Of a stretch of DNA of 64,000 nucleotides, positions 8,300-15,879 are shown piece by piece (position 1 is the first letter of the stretch; each line of letters opens with the position of its first letter). The position numbers and the translations under genes were made by a program. The notes under the pieces were generated by a model. That model did no database searches. It saw only the letters and a program-made list of their open reading frames with translations, and was not told the DNA's origin. Source of the stretch: Geobacteraceae bacterium (GTDB lineage: Bacteria; Desulfobacterota; Desulfuromonadia; Geobacterales; Pseudopelobacteraceae); NCBI GenBank assembly GCA_025355965.1, contig JANXYR010000036.1, positions 1-64,000 on the forward strand, given 5' to 3'.

Positions 8300-10423
8300 T
8301 TAGTTAGTCATTTTTAGATTACGTTCCGGACGGCTGAAGTTGTGGCATAGTGAGCAGTCATAGCCCTCGCTGGCAACGTGCTTGCTGTGAACCGACATGT
8401 AGCCCGGGTTAGTTTTCTTGCTGTGGCACTGGATACAGACAACAGCTTCCGTATTCTTTAGAACATAACCCAGAGTCTTCAGGTTCATCTGGGTTGCGGT
8501 TGTGCCGTGACAGCTGGTGCAAGCCAATGCGCTTGTTTTAGGTGTTACGGTGTGGTTCAGCATCTGGTACTCATCAGTTGTTACCATGGAATAAGCATCG
8601 GCTGTACTAAAGCCCATGTTGGTCATGCCGGACAGGATGGCTGCAGCTACGTCATTGTTCTTGAAGTACAGTGCGGTGTTTACGGCAATCAGCTTGCCGG
8701 ACGCAGTGTGAAGCGGCTGTGTGGATGTTTTGTATTTGAACGGTGTAAGTTTGCTGTTGGTGCTGTTGATACCACCGTTTGGACGGCTAATCTTGTAAGC
8801 ACCGGTGGCTGGATCAATAACGGCTACGTCATACAGGTCAGACACCCATGAAGTGCCGTCGAAGAATGCGTAGACAGGCTTCAGGTTGTTGGCTTTTACA
8901 ATAGTAGGCTCCCAGCGGTTGTTGAGAACAGACCATTCAGGGGTTGCCCAGGTACGGGTTGTTTCAGTTTTCTGGTCGCCAAAGCCTGTGAGTGGGTCAA
9001 CTACTGCATCGGCAGCCATTTTCCCATAAACAGGGATGTGGCAGGTCTGGCAGGCAACACGTTTCATATGCTTGTTGATGTCAGTTGTTGCATGGCCAGC
9101 TGTAAGGGTCGCTTTGGTCGTGTGGCAGGTAGATGTCGCACAGTTAACGGCAACAGCGTTATCGGTTGGGCGCAGATCGGAGCCCCGACCGGCTACCTTG
9201 TGATTGGTGTAGGTGTGGCACTGCTGACAGGCCAGATTTGCACCTGTAGTGGCCATATGAACATCGTAGTTACGATCAGTTGTGGTGCCGTTGATCAGAG
9301 CCATATCGCCCCGTTTTAGGGCATCACCGCCACCGCCCTTGGCGTGGCACTGGAGGCAGTTGGATTTGACCGGTTTGTGAACTGTCTGTACGGCAACATC
9401 CATTGTGATGGTCATTTTGGTTGGATCCGGATCGAAAAGGCCCGTGACTGAGTTACGTACACGCTTGTAGCCCTTCTGATGACAAACGAGGCAGTCGATG
9501 TTCTGGGTAGCGTCAGCAACGGTGCCTGGTTTTGCGCCGGCGCCGATATGGCAGGAACCGCAACCGTTCCAGTTACCCAGGATGTTGATGCAGTAAGCGT
9601 TCACGGCACTGTTCAGTTTCCCACCGGTAACGCCCGGCTTGTTGCTGATCTGGCTGTTTGGGCCTTCCCATTTGTAATGCACGCTACCGGCCATGCCTGC
9701 CGCTTGGGCTGCGTGGCACTGGAGGCACATAGTCGCTCCGGTATATGTCAGGGATGCATGGCTGCCGGTAGTTGGAGGTGGCGGTGGTGTGGTACCGGCT
9801 GTAAACGTAGCTGTCTTGACGGTTTCGTTATTGCCGGCTGTGTCACGGGCAAAGTACTTCAGCGTCGTGGTCCCAGTCAGGGAGATTGGAGCGGTATAGC
9901 GGGTTGAAGCTGTTGTCGGAGTAGTACCGTTCACCGTGTAATAAATTGTGGCTGTCTCATTGGCAGTCAGGGTTATGCTTATCGGCATGGTATATGTTCC
10001 GGCTGCCGGAGAAACCGCTGTTGCCGGTGCGGTGCTATCTACTGCCACTATGGTGTTAACCTGTGGATAGGTGTAGCCCTTGACCTCATTGTCGCCTGAG
10101 GAGAACTTAGCGCGGACTTCATACTTGCCGGTTTTGGCAGAGTTGGAGAGTTTGTAGCTGTATTTGTAGGTGCCGCTTCCAGCAGAGGACATACTGGTTT
10201 TAATCAACTCGGATCCAGATGAATCTTTGATGCGGATCTCTCTGGTACCGGGAGATGTTATGACGGTGCCGTCCTTCTTGAATATGGCAGTGGTTACAAT
10301 AGTCTGGCCCGGTGTGTAGGCGGCCTTGTCTGTAGTGACAGTCAGTGTGTAGGATGCTGCGAAGGCCATTGCAGTTATGCTAAATGCCAATGCAAAAGTA
10401 AGCAGCGCGGACAATCTCTTCAT
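8300..10423 (-). CDS. secreted multiheme c-type cytochrome with Ig-like N-terminal domains
   Basis: The 707-residue protein starts at ATG 10423, preceded by AAAGGAG; an upstream ATG (10486) has no such site. After a signal peptide ending AMAFA come a beta-sandwich domain of macroglobulin MG2 type (about 25-120), a chitobiase C-terminal-like domain (about 130-205; YYTVNGTTP, YFARDTAGN), a PPPPP linker, and the haem part. I count nine CXXCH sites plus one CATSTCH (CX4CH) site, so up to ten haems. Such proteins carry electrons across or outside the outer membrane in Geobacter-type iron reduction; the exact role is inferred. A GEMM riboswitch about 180 bases upstream probably controls it, and a strong terminator follows. 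Confidence 0.92.
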   Translation of the reverse strand: MKRLSALLTFALAFSITAMAFAASYTLTVTTDKAAYTPGQTIVTTAIFKKDGTVITSPGTREIRIKDSSGSELIKTSMSSAGSGTYKYSYKLSNSAKTGKYEVRAKFSSGDNEVKGYTYPQVNTIVAVDSTAPATAVSPAAGTYTMPISITLTANETATIYYTVNGTTPTTASTRYTAPISLTGTTTLKYFARDTAGNNETVKTATFTAGTTPPPPPTTGSHASLTYTGATMCLQCHAAQAAGMAGSVHYKWEGPNSQISNKPGVTGGKLNSAVNAYCINILGNWNGCGSCHIGAGAKPGTVADATQNIDCLVCHQKGYKRVRNSVTGLFDPDPTKMTITMDVAVQTVHKPVKSNCLQCHAKGGGGDALKRGDMALINGTTTDRNYDVHMATTGANLACQQCHTYTNHKVAGRGSDLRPTDNAVAVNCATSTCHTTKATLTAGHATTDINKHMKRVACQTCHIPVYGKMAADAVVDPLTGFGDQKTETTRTWATPEWSVLNNRWEPTIVKANNLKPVYAFFDGTSWVSDLYDVAVIDPATGAYKISRPNGGINSTNSKLTPFKYKTSTQPLHTASGKLIAVNTALYFKNNDVAAAILSGMTNMGFSTADAYSMVTTDEYQMLNHTVTPKTSALACTSCHGTTATQMNLKTLGYVLKNTEAVVCIQCHSKKTNPGYMSVHSKHVASEGYDCSLCHNFSRPERNLKMTN

Positions 10424-10600
10424 ATTTTTTCTCCTTTGCGGGGTTTCCGCAGTTATGAACGTAAGCCGTAGCTTATTTGTTGGCACTTGACTACACAGAC
10501 AGGGAGGTACGTTGTCAACACCAGGCGAGGTTGCACAATCTAATTAGCTTGGTCAGATCACCGATACCCTCCTTTCATGAGTGAGATGTACTACAAACGC

Positions 10601-10650
10601 AAAACAGCCGGGCACCTAATATCAGTTTGATATTTCGGCGACCCGGCTGT
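10601..10650 (-). terminator. riboswitch expression platform (terminator hairpin)
   Basis: On the minus strand the 3' part of the aptamer (acagccggg region, 10642-10650) can pair with cccggctgt at 10604-10612, with an inner stem aatatca / tgatatt, followed by only four T residues. It shares bases with the aptamer's final conserved block, so aptamer folding and this hairpin exclude each other. That predicts gene activation when ligand is bound. Confidence 0.7.
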
Positions 10651-10707
10651 CTCAAGGAGACCCTGTAGGCTTTCCGTCCTACCTTCGCAGGTAGTTTAGT
10701 ATTATCG
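10632..10707 (-). ncRNA. GEMM-I cyclic dinucleotide riboswitch aptamer
   Basis: Read on the minus strand the sequence shows the GEMM-I landmarks in order: ATACTAAACT, a hairpin closed by a GCGA tetraloop (ctacct-GCGA-aggtag region), GGACGGAAAGCCTACAGGG, a second hairpin (gtct...agac), then AGCCGGGTCGCCGA. This family binds c-di-GMP or, in the GEMM-Ib variants known from Geobacter, 3',3'-cGAMP. In my hand alignment the base equivalent to G20 of the Vibrio Vc2 aptamer is A, which would favour 3',3'-cGAMP; the alignment in that segment is uncertain. It lies upstream of the multiheme cytochrome, a known target class for these switches. Confidence 0.85.
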
Positions 10708-10802
10708 TTACCATAAGCATTTTGTTTGCGTACAATTGCGGTTAACAATACAAATAACCACAAACATAGTCAAGTAAAAGTTATATCATGATTGTTATGG
10801 CC

Positions 10803-10858
10803 AGAGTGGGCACTCTATATACCTAAATCCAGCGCGTTGTCGAGAGGGTGATATCACC
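10803..10858. promoter_or_regulatory. two short perfect palindromes between rhodanese gene and riboswitch
   Basis: agagtgggcactct at 10803-10816 and ggtgatatcacc at 10847-10858 are perfect inverted repeats. They lie just after the rhodanese stop codon and upstream of the riboswitch leader. They could be operators for the cytochrome promoter or a weak terminator for the rhodanese operon; neither has a T-run. Confidence 0.4.
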
Positions 10859-10865
10859 GTGCCAG

Positions 10866-11282
10866 TTATCGCCCTTTTACTAACAGTTCCTTGAAGGGCC
10901 ACCCGGCAACGCCATCTTCCAGAATCTGCATGCGCTCTTCAAGCACACCTTTCGATAGTAAGTAGTTATAACTGTTTTTTGCGCCAGTTTTCCCGCGTGG
11001 ACAGATCACTATCACCGGGGCCTTTGAGGCTTTGATGACGGTCAGCACTTTGTCCAGTCGGGCTTTCTCTTCATCCTTTGTTGCCGGGAAAGCGTTGGTT
11101 TCGATGGATCCAGGGAGGTGCTGTTTCTCAAAATCAGCAGCAGGCTGGATATCCACCAGGATTATTTCACTCTTCTTATCCAAGAGCAGTACCAGCTCCT
11201 GCGGTTCAATGTAGTTTGCGGCCAGTACCGTGGTTGCGGCCAGCAGGATCAGAGCCAGAGACAGGGTTATCTTATTAAGCAT
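10866..11282 (-). CDS. periplasmic rhodanese-domain protein
   Basis: A 138-residue single-domain rhodanese with an N-terminal signal sequence (about residues 1-22). The active-site loop is CPRGKTG with cysteine at residue 94, the position of the persulfide-forming cysteine; GVAGWPF near the C terminus is the typical closing motif. Rhodaneses move sulfane sulfur or bind small oxyanions. The gene follows the dehydratase activator by 15 bases on the same strand, so it is part of that operon. A periplasmic rhodanese beside a cytoplasmic iron-sulfur reductase is unusual. Confidence 0.85.
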   Translation of the reverse strand: MLNKITLSLALILLAATTVLAANYIEPQELVLLLDKKSEIILVDIQPAADFEKQHLPGSIETNAFPATKDEEKARLDKVLTVIKASKAPVIVICPRGKTGAKNSYNYLLSKGVLEERMQILEDGVAGWPFKELLVKGR

Positions 11283-11297
11283 ATATGTTTCTCCTTT

Positions 11298-12053
11298 TCA
11301 TTTTTGTGTCAAAGATCGGCTTCCATGCAGTGCCGCTCCCAGTGCCCCGACGATTGAAGGTATGGGCGGAACTTGCACGGGCACTTTTAACTCCTTCTCC
11401 AGTAGCGCGATCAAAGTGGTGTTATTGGCGACCCCGCCGCTGAAGACCAGATGATCGCCATAGCCACATTTGGCAACCATGGCGGCCAACCTTCCTGCCA
11501 CGGCAAGATGCACCGAGCGGGCAATTGCCGCCGGTGCGACTCCCCGGTTTTTTAATGATACCACTTCGGATTCGGCGAATACGGCGCACATGCTATTGAT
11601 CGGAGCGCCAACTTCGGTTTCAGCTGCCGCTCGGCCAAATCCCTCCAGATCGTAACCCAGCGAAACCGCCATCATCTCCAAAAAACGCCCCGTGCCTGCT
11701 GCACATTTATCGTTCATCTGGAAGCTTTTTACCCGGCCAAGCTCATCGAGCAGAATCACCTTACTGTCCTGCCCGCCAACATCCAGAATAGTCCGGCAGT
11801 TTGGAAAAAGGTGTCTGGCCCCCAGGGCGTGTGCCTTGATTTCAGTTATCACGTCCAGCTCTGTGTGCTGCAGCAGCAGATGGCGACCATAGCCGGTGGC
11901 CACAATATGTGCCGCAGGATGTTGTCCCAAAAAAGCGAGCGCTTGGCGATGCGGATCAAAACTGCTCTCCGTGACCTGATGGTGGATGATGGCGCCGTTC
12001 TGCCAGACAACAGCCTTGAGTGTGCGTGAACCGAGATCTATACCGATTTGCAC
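11298..12053 (-). CDS. 2-hydroxyacyl-CoA dehydratase activator-type ATPase (BadF/HgdC family)
   Basis: The 251-residue protein is an ASKHA-fold ATPase with a bridging iron-sulfur cluster. It shows DLGSRTLKA (phosphate loop), DVGGQDSK, NDKCAAGTGRF and NSMCAVFAESEV; the cysteines in the last two motifs are those that hold the [4Fe-4S] cluster between two subunits in this family. Such proteins hydrolyse ATP to drive one electron into a partner dehydratase or double-cubane protein. The partner gene lies three bases upstream on the same strand. Confidence 0.92.
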   Translation of the reverse strand: MQIGIDLGSRTLKAVVWQNGAIIHHQVTESSFDPHRQALAFLGQHPAAHIVATGYGRHLLLQHTELDVITEIKAHALGARHLFPNCRTILDVGGQDSKVILLDELGRVKSFQMNDKCAAGTGRFLEMMAVSLGYDLEGFGRAAAETEVGAPINSMCAVFAESEVVSLKNRGVAPAAIARSVHLAVAGRLAAMVAKCGYGDHLVFSGGVANNTTLIALLEKELKVPVQVPPIPSIVGALGAALHGSRSLTQK

Positions 12054-12056
12054 CCG

Positions 12057-13349
12057 CTATCCTTTGATCTGCTCGATGAAGGCTTCGACCCGCGTTTGCA
12101 GTTGGCCGACATCATCAGGGGAATAGTCGCTTTCTATGGCCATGAACGGTATGCCACGCTGCTCGCAGGCCTCGCGCAGCTTGACCGCTTCGATGTTGTA
12201 GGTATGGCAAAATTGCAAACAGTAATCTATGATACCCTGGGCTCCCGATTCCTCATACTCCTTGATGACTTGAGTGATGCGCTCTTCGTTGGGCGTGAAG
12301 CAAGAACAGTCGATCTTCATGTAGCGTTCGGTCAGTCGCTCCAGTTGCTGATCCATTGTGGTTGAGCCTTCGTCAATCAGATCCTTGTAGTAGCGGGTGC
12401 CGATACAGCTTTCTTCGTTGACCACCACTGCTCCCGATGTTTCGATGATGTTATGCAGCTTCCAGTTGGGGAGCGCCATCGGGGTGCCTGAGACCATGAT
12501 TCGAGGGGTTGAAGCCGGTGCAACAGCAATCCCGTCGGTGATGCGCAGTTCCAGTTCGTTGCATAGTTCATTTACCTTCTGCGCAAAACGGACTGGTTCG
12601 TCGTAGAAAGCGATCTGCTCGATAAGCAGCATATCCTTGCCGCTTATGGGCGAAGGGTTGTGGTGGCGTAGGCTGTTAAGCCGCTGCAGCGCGGCACGTT
12701 TTGCATTGATGGTGGTAATGGCGCCGGCAATCTCCTTGAAACTTGTTTCCGTGCCGCTGATCTTATCCACTGCAACTTTGAAATCTTTCACCTCTTCGAC
12801 CCAGAGTTTCTTGTCCCGTTCGCGTTTCATCTGGGGGATTTCCATGACGTGGGTCGGCACATAGTGATCTAGCAGTTCCCATGTTTTCTTTTTGGCATCG
12901 CAGGTAGTTTCGCCATATACAAGATCCACAGCCTGGAAATAGGGGCAGATCTTGCCGACCTTGAAGCCGAAGGCGGATTTGACCATCGGGCAGATGTTAC
13001 GCGGCAAAATTTTCTCTGCATCAGCAATAGACCCTTGCGCACCACCACAGAGGCCGACGCAGACACCACCGGCAGCCACGATCAGCTCTTCGGGGACATA
13101 GACGCAGAATGTGCCGATGACCGGCTTGCCGCTTTCCTTGACAGCCATGATCTCATGAATGCGCCCGGTATGAATGTTTTCCACCATGCTGTCAAAGTAG
13201 ACCATAGCGGCGGGACGGTTTTTCTGTGATAGGAACATATTGGTGTAGGCTTGGGTCAACATGGGTGGCATACCGGAGAACCTGGCCACATCCATTCCTA
13301 ACTTTTCCCACAATTCCGGATCTGATTTTACCTGAAATGCCTCGCTCAT
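12057..13349 (-). CDS. 2-hydroxyacyl-CoA dehydratase / double-cubane cluster protein family
   Basis: This 430-residue protein starts at ATG 13349 after GGAGGG. It belongs to the HgdB/YjiM-type 2-hydroxyacyl-CoA dehydratase superfamily. Cysteines that could hold a cluster occur in GVCVGLCGG, NICPMV, ICPYFQ, TTCDAKKK and EESCIG. A single dehydratase-like subunit with one ATPase, instead of the usual alpha-beta pair, is the layout of the double-cubane cluster reductases described from Carboxydothermus, whose physiological substrate is unknown. The family and the pairing are clear; the reaction is not. A LysR regulator is transcribed divergently. Confidence 0.88.
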   Translation of the reverse strand: MSEAFQVKSDPELWEKLGMDVARFSGMPPMLTQAYTNMFLSQKNRPAAMVYFDSMVENIHTGRIHEIMAVKESGKPVIGTFCVYVPEELIVAAGGVCVGLCGGAQGSIADAEKILPRNICPMVKSAFGFKVGKICPYFQAVDLVYGETTCDAKKKTWELLDHYVPTHVMEIPQMKRERDKKLWVEEVKDFKVAVDKISGTETSFKEIAGAITTINAKRAALQRLNSLRHHNPSPISGKDMLLIEQIAFYDEPVRFAQKVNELCNELELRITDGIAVAPASTPRIMVSGTPMALPNWKLHNIIETSGAVVVNEESCIGTRYYKDLIDEGSTTMDQQLERLTERYMKIDCSCFTPNEERITQVIKEYEESGAQGIIDYCLQFCHTYNIEAVKLREACEQRGIPFMAIESDYSPDDVGQLQTRVEAFIEQIKG

Positions 13350-13412
13350 GTTCCCTCCAATATTACGTAGATGCATATAGATATATGCGTAAATCACTAT
13401 AAATTGAGTTTA

Positions 13413-13504
13413 ATCGAATAAAATGAATGCACTTAATACCAATTGAATGCTTGTATGGCAAATAGATAATCTGGTATAAAAACGCTCTGTACTATCGAAT
13501 AAAA
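13413..13504. promoter_or_regulatory. divergent control region between LysR and dehydratase genes
   Basis: The intergenic stretch contains an exact 11-bp direct repeat, atcgaataaaa, at 13413-13423 and 13494-13504, and a 7-bp repeat, tgaatgc, at 13424-13430 and 13444-13450 spaced two helical turns apart. The region is A+T-rich and lies between divergent genes, where LysR-type regulators usually bind. Which repeats matter is not known. Confidence 0.45.
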
Positions 13505-13517
13505 CGATGGAGATGCC

Positions 13518-14408
13518 ATGACGTTTAAACAGTTGCAGGTTTTTTTGGCTATTGCCGACACGCACAGTTTTTCAAAAGGTGGTGAAACCGTTAGCTTGGC
13601 CCAGTCCACGGCCAGTCAGCATATCCGAGCTCTTGAAGATGAACTTGGGGCGCGTCTGTTTGACCGTTCTGCCAGCCATGTTACCCTGACGGAGGCTGGG
13701 CGGCTGTTTTATGAACATGCTGCCCGGATCTGCGGTCAGTTTGGAGAGGCAATAACTGCGGTCAGGCGCTTTCAGGGCCTTGAACAGGCGACTCTGCGTG
13801 TTGGGGCCAGCACCATTCCGGCTGCCTGTCTGATCCCTGATCTGCTGGGTAGTTTCAGTGCCGCCCAACCCGGAGTAGGACTTGAGGTTATACAAGGGGA
13901 TACCCGTGAGGTGATTCGCCTGCTGCAGGATGAAGCAATTGAACTTGCAGTGGTCGGTGGTCAGTATGATGCTGATACGATCTGTTTCCAGGAGGTTTGT
14001 GCCGAGCGGATCGTGTTAGTAGCGCTGCCTGGACAGTTTTCTGAAGCGGTGGTGACTGTACGGCAACTGCAGGAAATGCCGTTGCTGCTTAGAGAACCGG
14101 GGTCCGGAACCAGGCTGGCAGTGGATGGTGCATTACAGAAAGGAGGTCTTGATCTGCGTAGCATGCGGGTGGTCGCCCAGCTTGGCAGCAGCGAGGCGCT
14201 CCGGCGTGCGGTGCTTAGTGGCGCAGGGTGCGCTTTTTTGTCCGCCCTGGCGGTTGGAAGAGAATTGGCCGACGGTACGCTCACGGCGGTGGGTATTGAA
14301 GGAATAGAAATAAGCCGCAGCTTTTATCTTGCTTGGCGCCGGGGGAAGAGCCTGTCTCCGGCAGCAGAAGTTTTTATGGAGGCGGTGCGGCAGATGAAAA
14401 AATATTAA
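13518..14408 (+). CDS. LysR-family transcriptional regulator
   Basis: A 296-residue LysR protein: N-terminal winged helix (MTFKQLQVFLAIADTHSF, then STASQHIRALEDELGARLFDR) and a two-lobed effector-binding domain from about residue 90. GGAG precedes the ATG. It is divergent from the dehydratase / ATPase / rhodanese operon and probably controls it, with an unknown inducer. The effector domain resembles those of CysL/YeiE-type members by eye, but I cannot assign the ligand. Confidence 0.92.
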   Translation: MTFKQLQVFLAIADTHSFSKGGETVSLAQSTASQHIRALEDELGARLFDRSASHVTLTEAGRLFYEHAARICGQFGEAITAVRRFQGLEQATLRVGASTIPAACLIPDLLGSFSAAQPGVGLEVIQGDTREVIRLLQDEAIELAVVGGQYDADTICFQEVCAERIVLVALPGQFSEAVVTVRQLQEMPLLLREPGSGTRLAVDGALQKGGLDLRSMRVVAQLGSSEALRRAVLSGAGCAFLSALAVGRELADGTLTAVGIEGIEISRSFYLAWRRGKSLSPAAEVFMEAVRQMKKY

Positions 14409-14419
14409 GGTTAGTTAAA

Positions 14420-15544
14420 TCATAGCGGTTCAACAATCAACCCCAGCGCTTTTTTGTAGCAGGCTGCAGCAGTCGCCGGATCTTTCAACTCTTCGTACGC
14501 CATTCCTTTGTAAAAAAAGAGTTTATAGTCCTTGGGATTATGTTCTTCGGCTTTATTAAACCACAGCAGCGCCTGGGCCGAGTCTCCCTTTTTGCCTTTC
14601 AGGAGTCCTAAAAAATAGTAGCTGGGCAGATATGCCTCGTCTGCCTTGATAGCCTTGTTCAGTGCGATCTCTGCGTCGGCAAAATTTCCTTCGTCCAGCA
14701 AAATTTGTCCCATTGAACTCAGGGCTATTGCATTATCAGGTTTCTTTTGTAGAACAAGCTCGAACTGTTTTTTCGCTTCAACCAAATCGTGCTGTTTGTA
14801 GTACAGAGTACCAAGGCTGATGTATGGCAACGTGAATGCTGGATCTGCGGCAATTGCCTTCTCAAACCAACCTTTAGCCTTTGCAGCGGTTCTATCGGAT
14901 TTTAGAGAACTCATTCCCATATTCCACAACCTGACTGCCTTTTTGTCTGGCTGGTAACCCGCTGCTACTGTCTCGGTCGGCATTTTCTTGTTTTCTATAA
15001 CAACTTCAACGAAATCATTAAGGCTGTCGGCTCCCATCAAGGGAAAACCCGATAACTCATACTTGATAACCCGGTTGTTATCGATAATTAACGTGCTGGG
15101 AACAGCTATTATTCCATAGCTGTTGAAGGTAGTCAGACCACGATCAACCAGCAGAGGGAAGGTAATATTCAGCGATGTTGCACTGCCCTTGATTTTGCCA
15201 AGGGTCTCTTCGGTTACCTCCTGTTTGTCAACGTTGATGCCTATGACCGACAGACCAATGTCCTTGTACTTCTGGTGAAGACCCTGCAACTGCTTCAGGG
15301 CCTTTTTTGAGTTTTCACTCCAGGTTGCCCAAAAAAGCACAATGGTCAGTTTATCTCCTTTAAGAGCTGTAATTGATTGTGTTTGCCCGTTCAGGTCAGT
15401 CAAGGAAAAATCCGGTGCCTCCATCCCCAACTCCAGTGAACGCATGGCGGAGGATGATATTGTTGTATTCAACAGAATAATCAAAACCAACAACGGCATC
15501 AGACGAACAGCAAGCGATCCGGTATTAAAGGTGAATCTTTTCAT
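14420..15544 (-). CDS. exported TlpA-like thioredoxin-fold protein with TPR repeats, lacking CXXC
   Basis: The 374-residue protein has a signal segment (about 10-33), a peroxiredoxin/TlpA-type fold (APDFSLTDLNGQ, VLFWATWSENSKKAL, then IAVPSTLIID), and three to four C-terminal TPR units (GWFEKAIAADPAF, KKQFELVLQKKPDN, EIALNKAIKADEAY). Where active TlpA proteins have WCxxC this one reads WSENS, so it has no redox cysteine pair and probably acts as a scaffold. It is the last gene of an operon with a TPR protein and a multiheme cytochrome, suggesting a role in cytochrome assembly or docking. It converges with the LysR gene, 11 bases apart. Confidence 0.85.
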   Translation of the reverse strand: MKRFTFNTGSLAVRLMPLLVLIILLNTTISSSAMRSLELGMEAPDFSLTDLNGQTQSITALKGDKLTIVLFWATWSENSKKALKQLQGLHQKYKDIGLSVIGINVDKQEVTEETLGKIKGSATSLNITFPLLVDRGLTTFNSYGIIAVPSTLIIDNNRVIKYELSGFPLMGADSLNDFVEVVIENKKMPTETVAAGYQPDKKAVRLWNMGMSSLKSDRTAAKAKGWFEKAIAADPAFTLPYISLGTLYYKQHDLVEAKKQFELVLQKKPDNAIALSSMGQILLDEGNFADAEIALNKAIKADEAYLPSYYFLGLLKGKKGDSAQALLWFNKAEEHNPKDYKLFFYKGMAYEELKDPATAAACYKKALGLIVEPL

Positions 15545-15549
15545 GGGCT

Positions 15550-15879
15550 CTAACGTCTCCCCTGCTCATGTATTTTGATGCCTTCTTTGAAGGCAGCAAT
15601 CGCTTTCAAGCTGTCACCACGCTGTTCGTGGATGCGGCCAAGCTCATAATATACCCGTGCCGGGTCAGGGGTAAGTGCCAGAACCTGCTGCAGTAAAAGT
15701 TCTGCAGCATCCAGTTTTCCCTGGCGTAGAAGGTCCAACGCCATTTCGGTTTTTCCCTTATTGTCAAGAGTGCCGACCTTTTCCTCGAGCCCCTTGCTTT
15801 CATCACTCGTGGCTGCCATTGAAGGCACAGCCACGAGTGTCACAACCAGAAAATATAACCATATGCTGGTACGGATCAT
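15550..15879 (-). CDS. small periplasmic TPR protein
   Basis: A 109-residue protein with signal peptide (to about residue 22, cleavage near SMA-A) and two TPR units (MALDLLRQGKLDAAELLLQ; VYYELGRIHEQRGDSLKAIA). It overlaps the cytochrome gene upstream by 4 bp and is followed after five bases by the TPR-thioredoxin gene, so the three are translationally linked. Probably a protein-binding partner of the cytochrome. Confidence 0.8.
   Translation of the reverse strand: MIRTSIWLYFLVVTLVAVPSMAATSDESKGLEEKVGTLDNKGKTEMALDLLRQGKLDAAELLLQQVLALTPDPARVYYELGRIHEQRGDSLKAIAAFKEGIKIHEQGRR

Noticed and set aside
10575-10763. 62-codon minus-strand open frame over the GEMM region
   Set aside because: It lies across the riboswitch aptamer and terminator; the conserved RNA motifs explain the sequence better than a protein.
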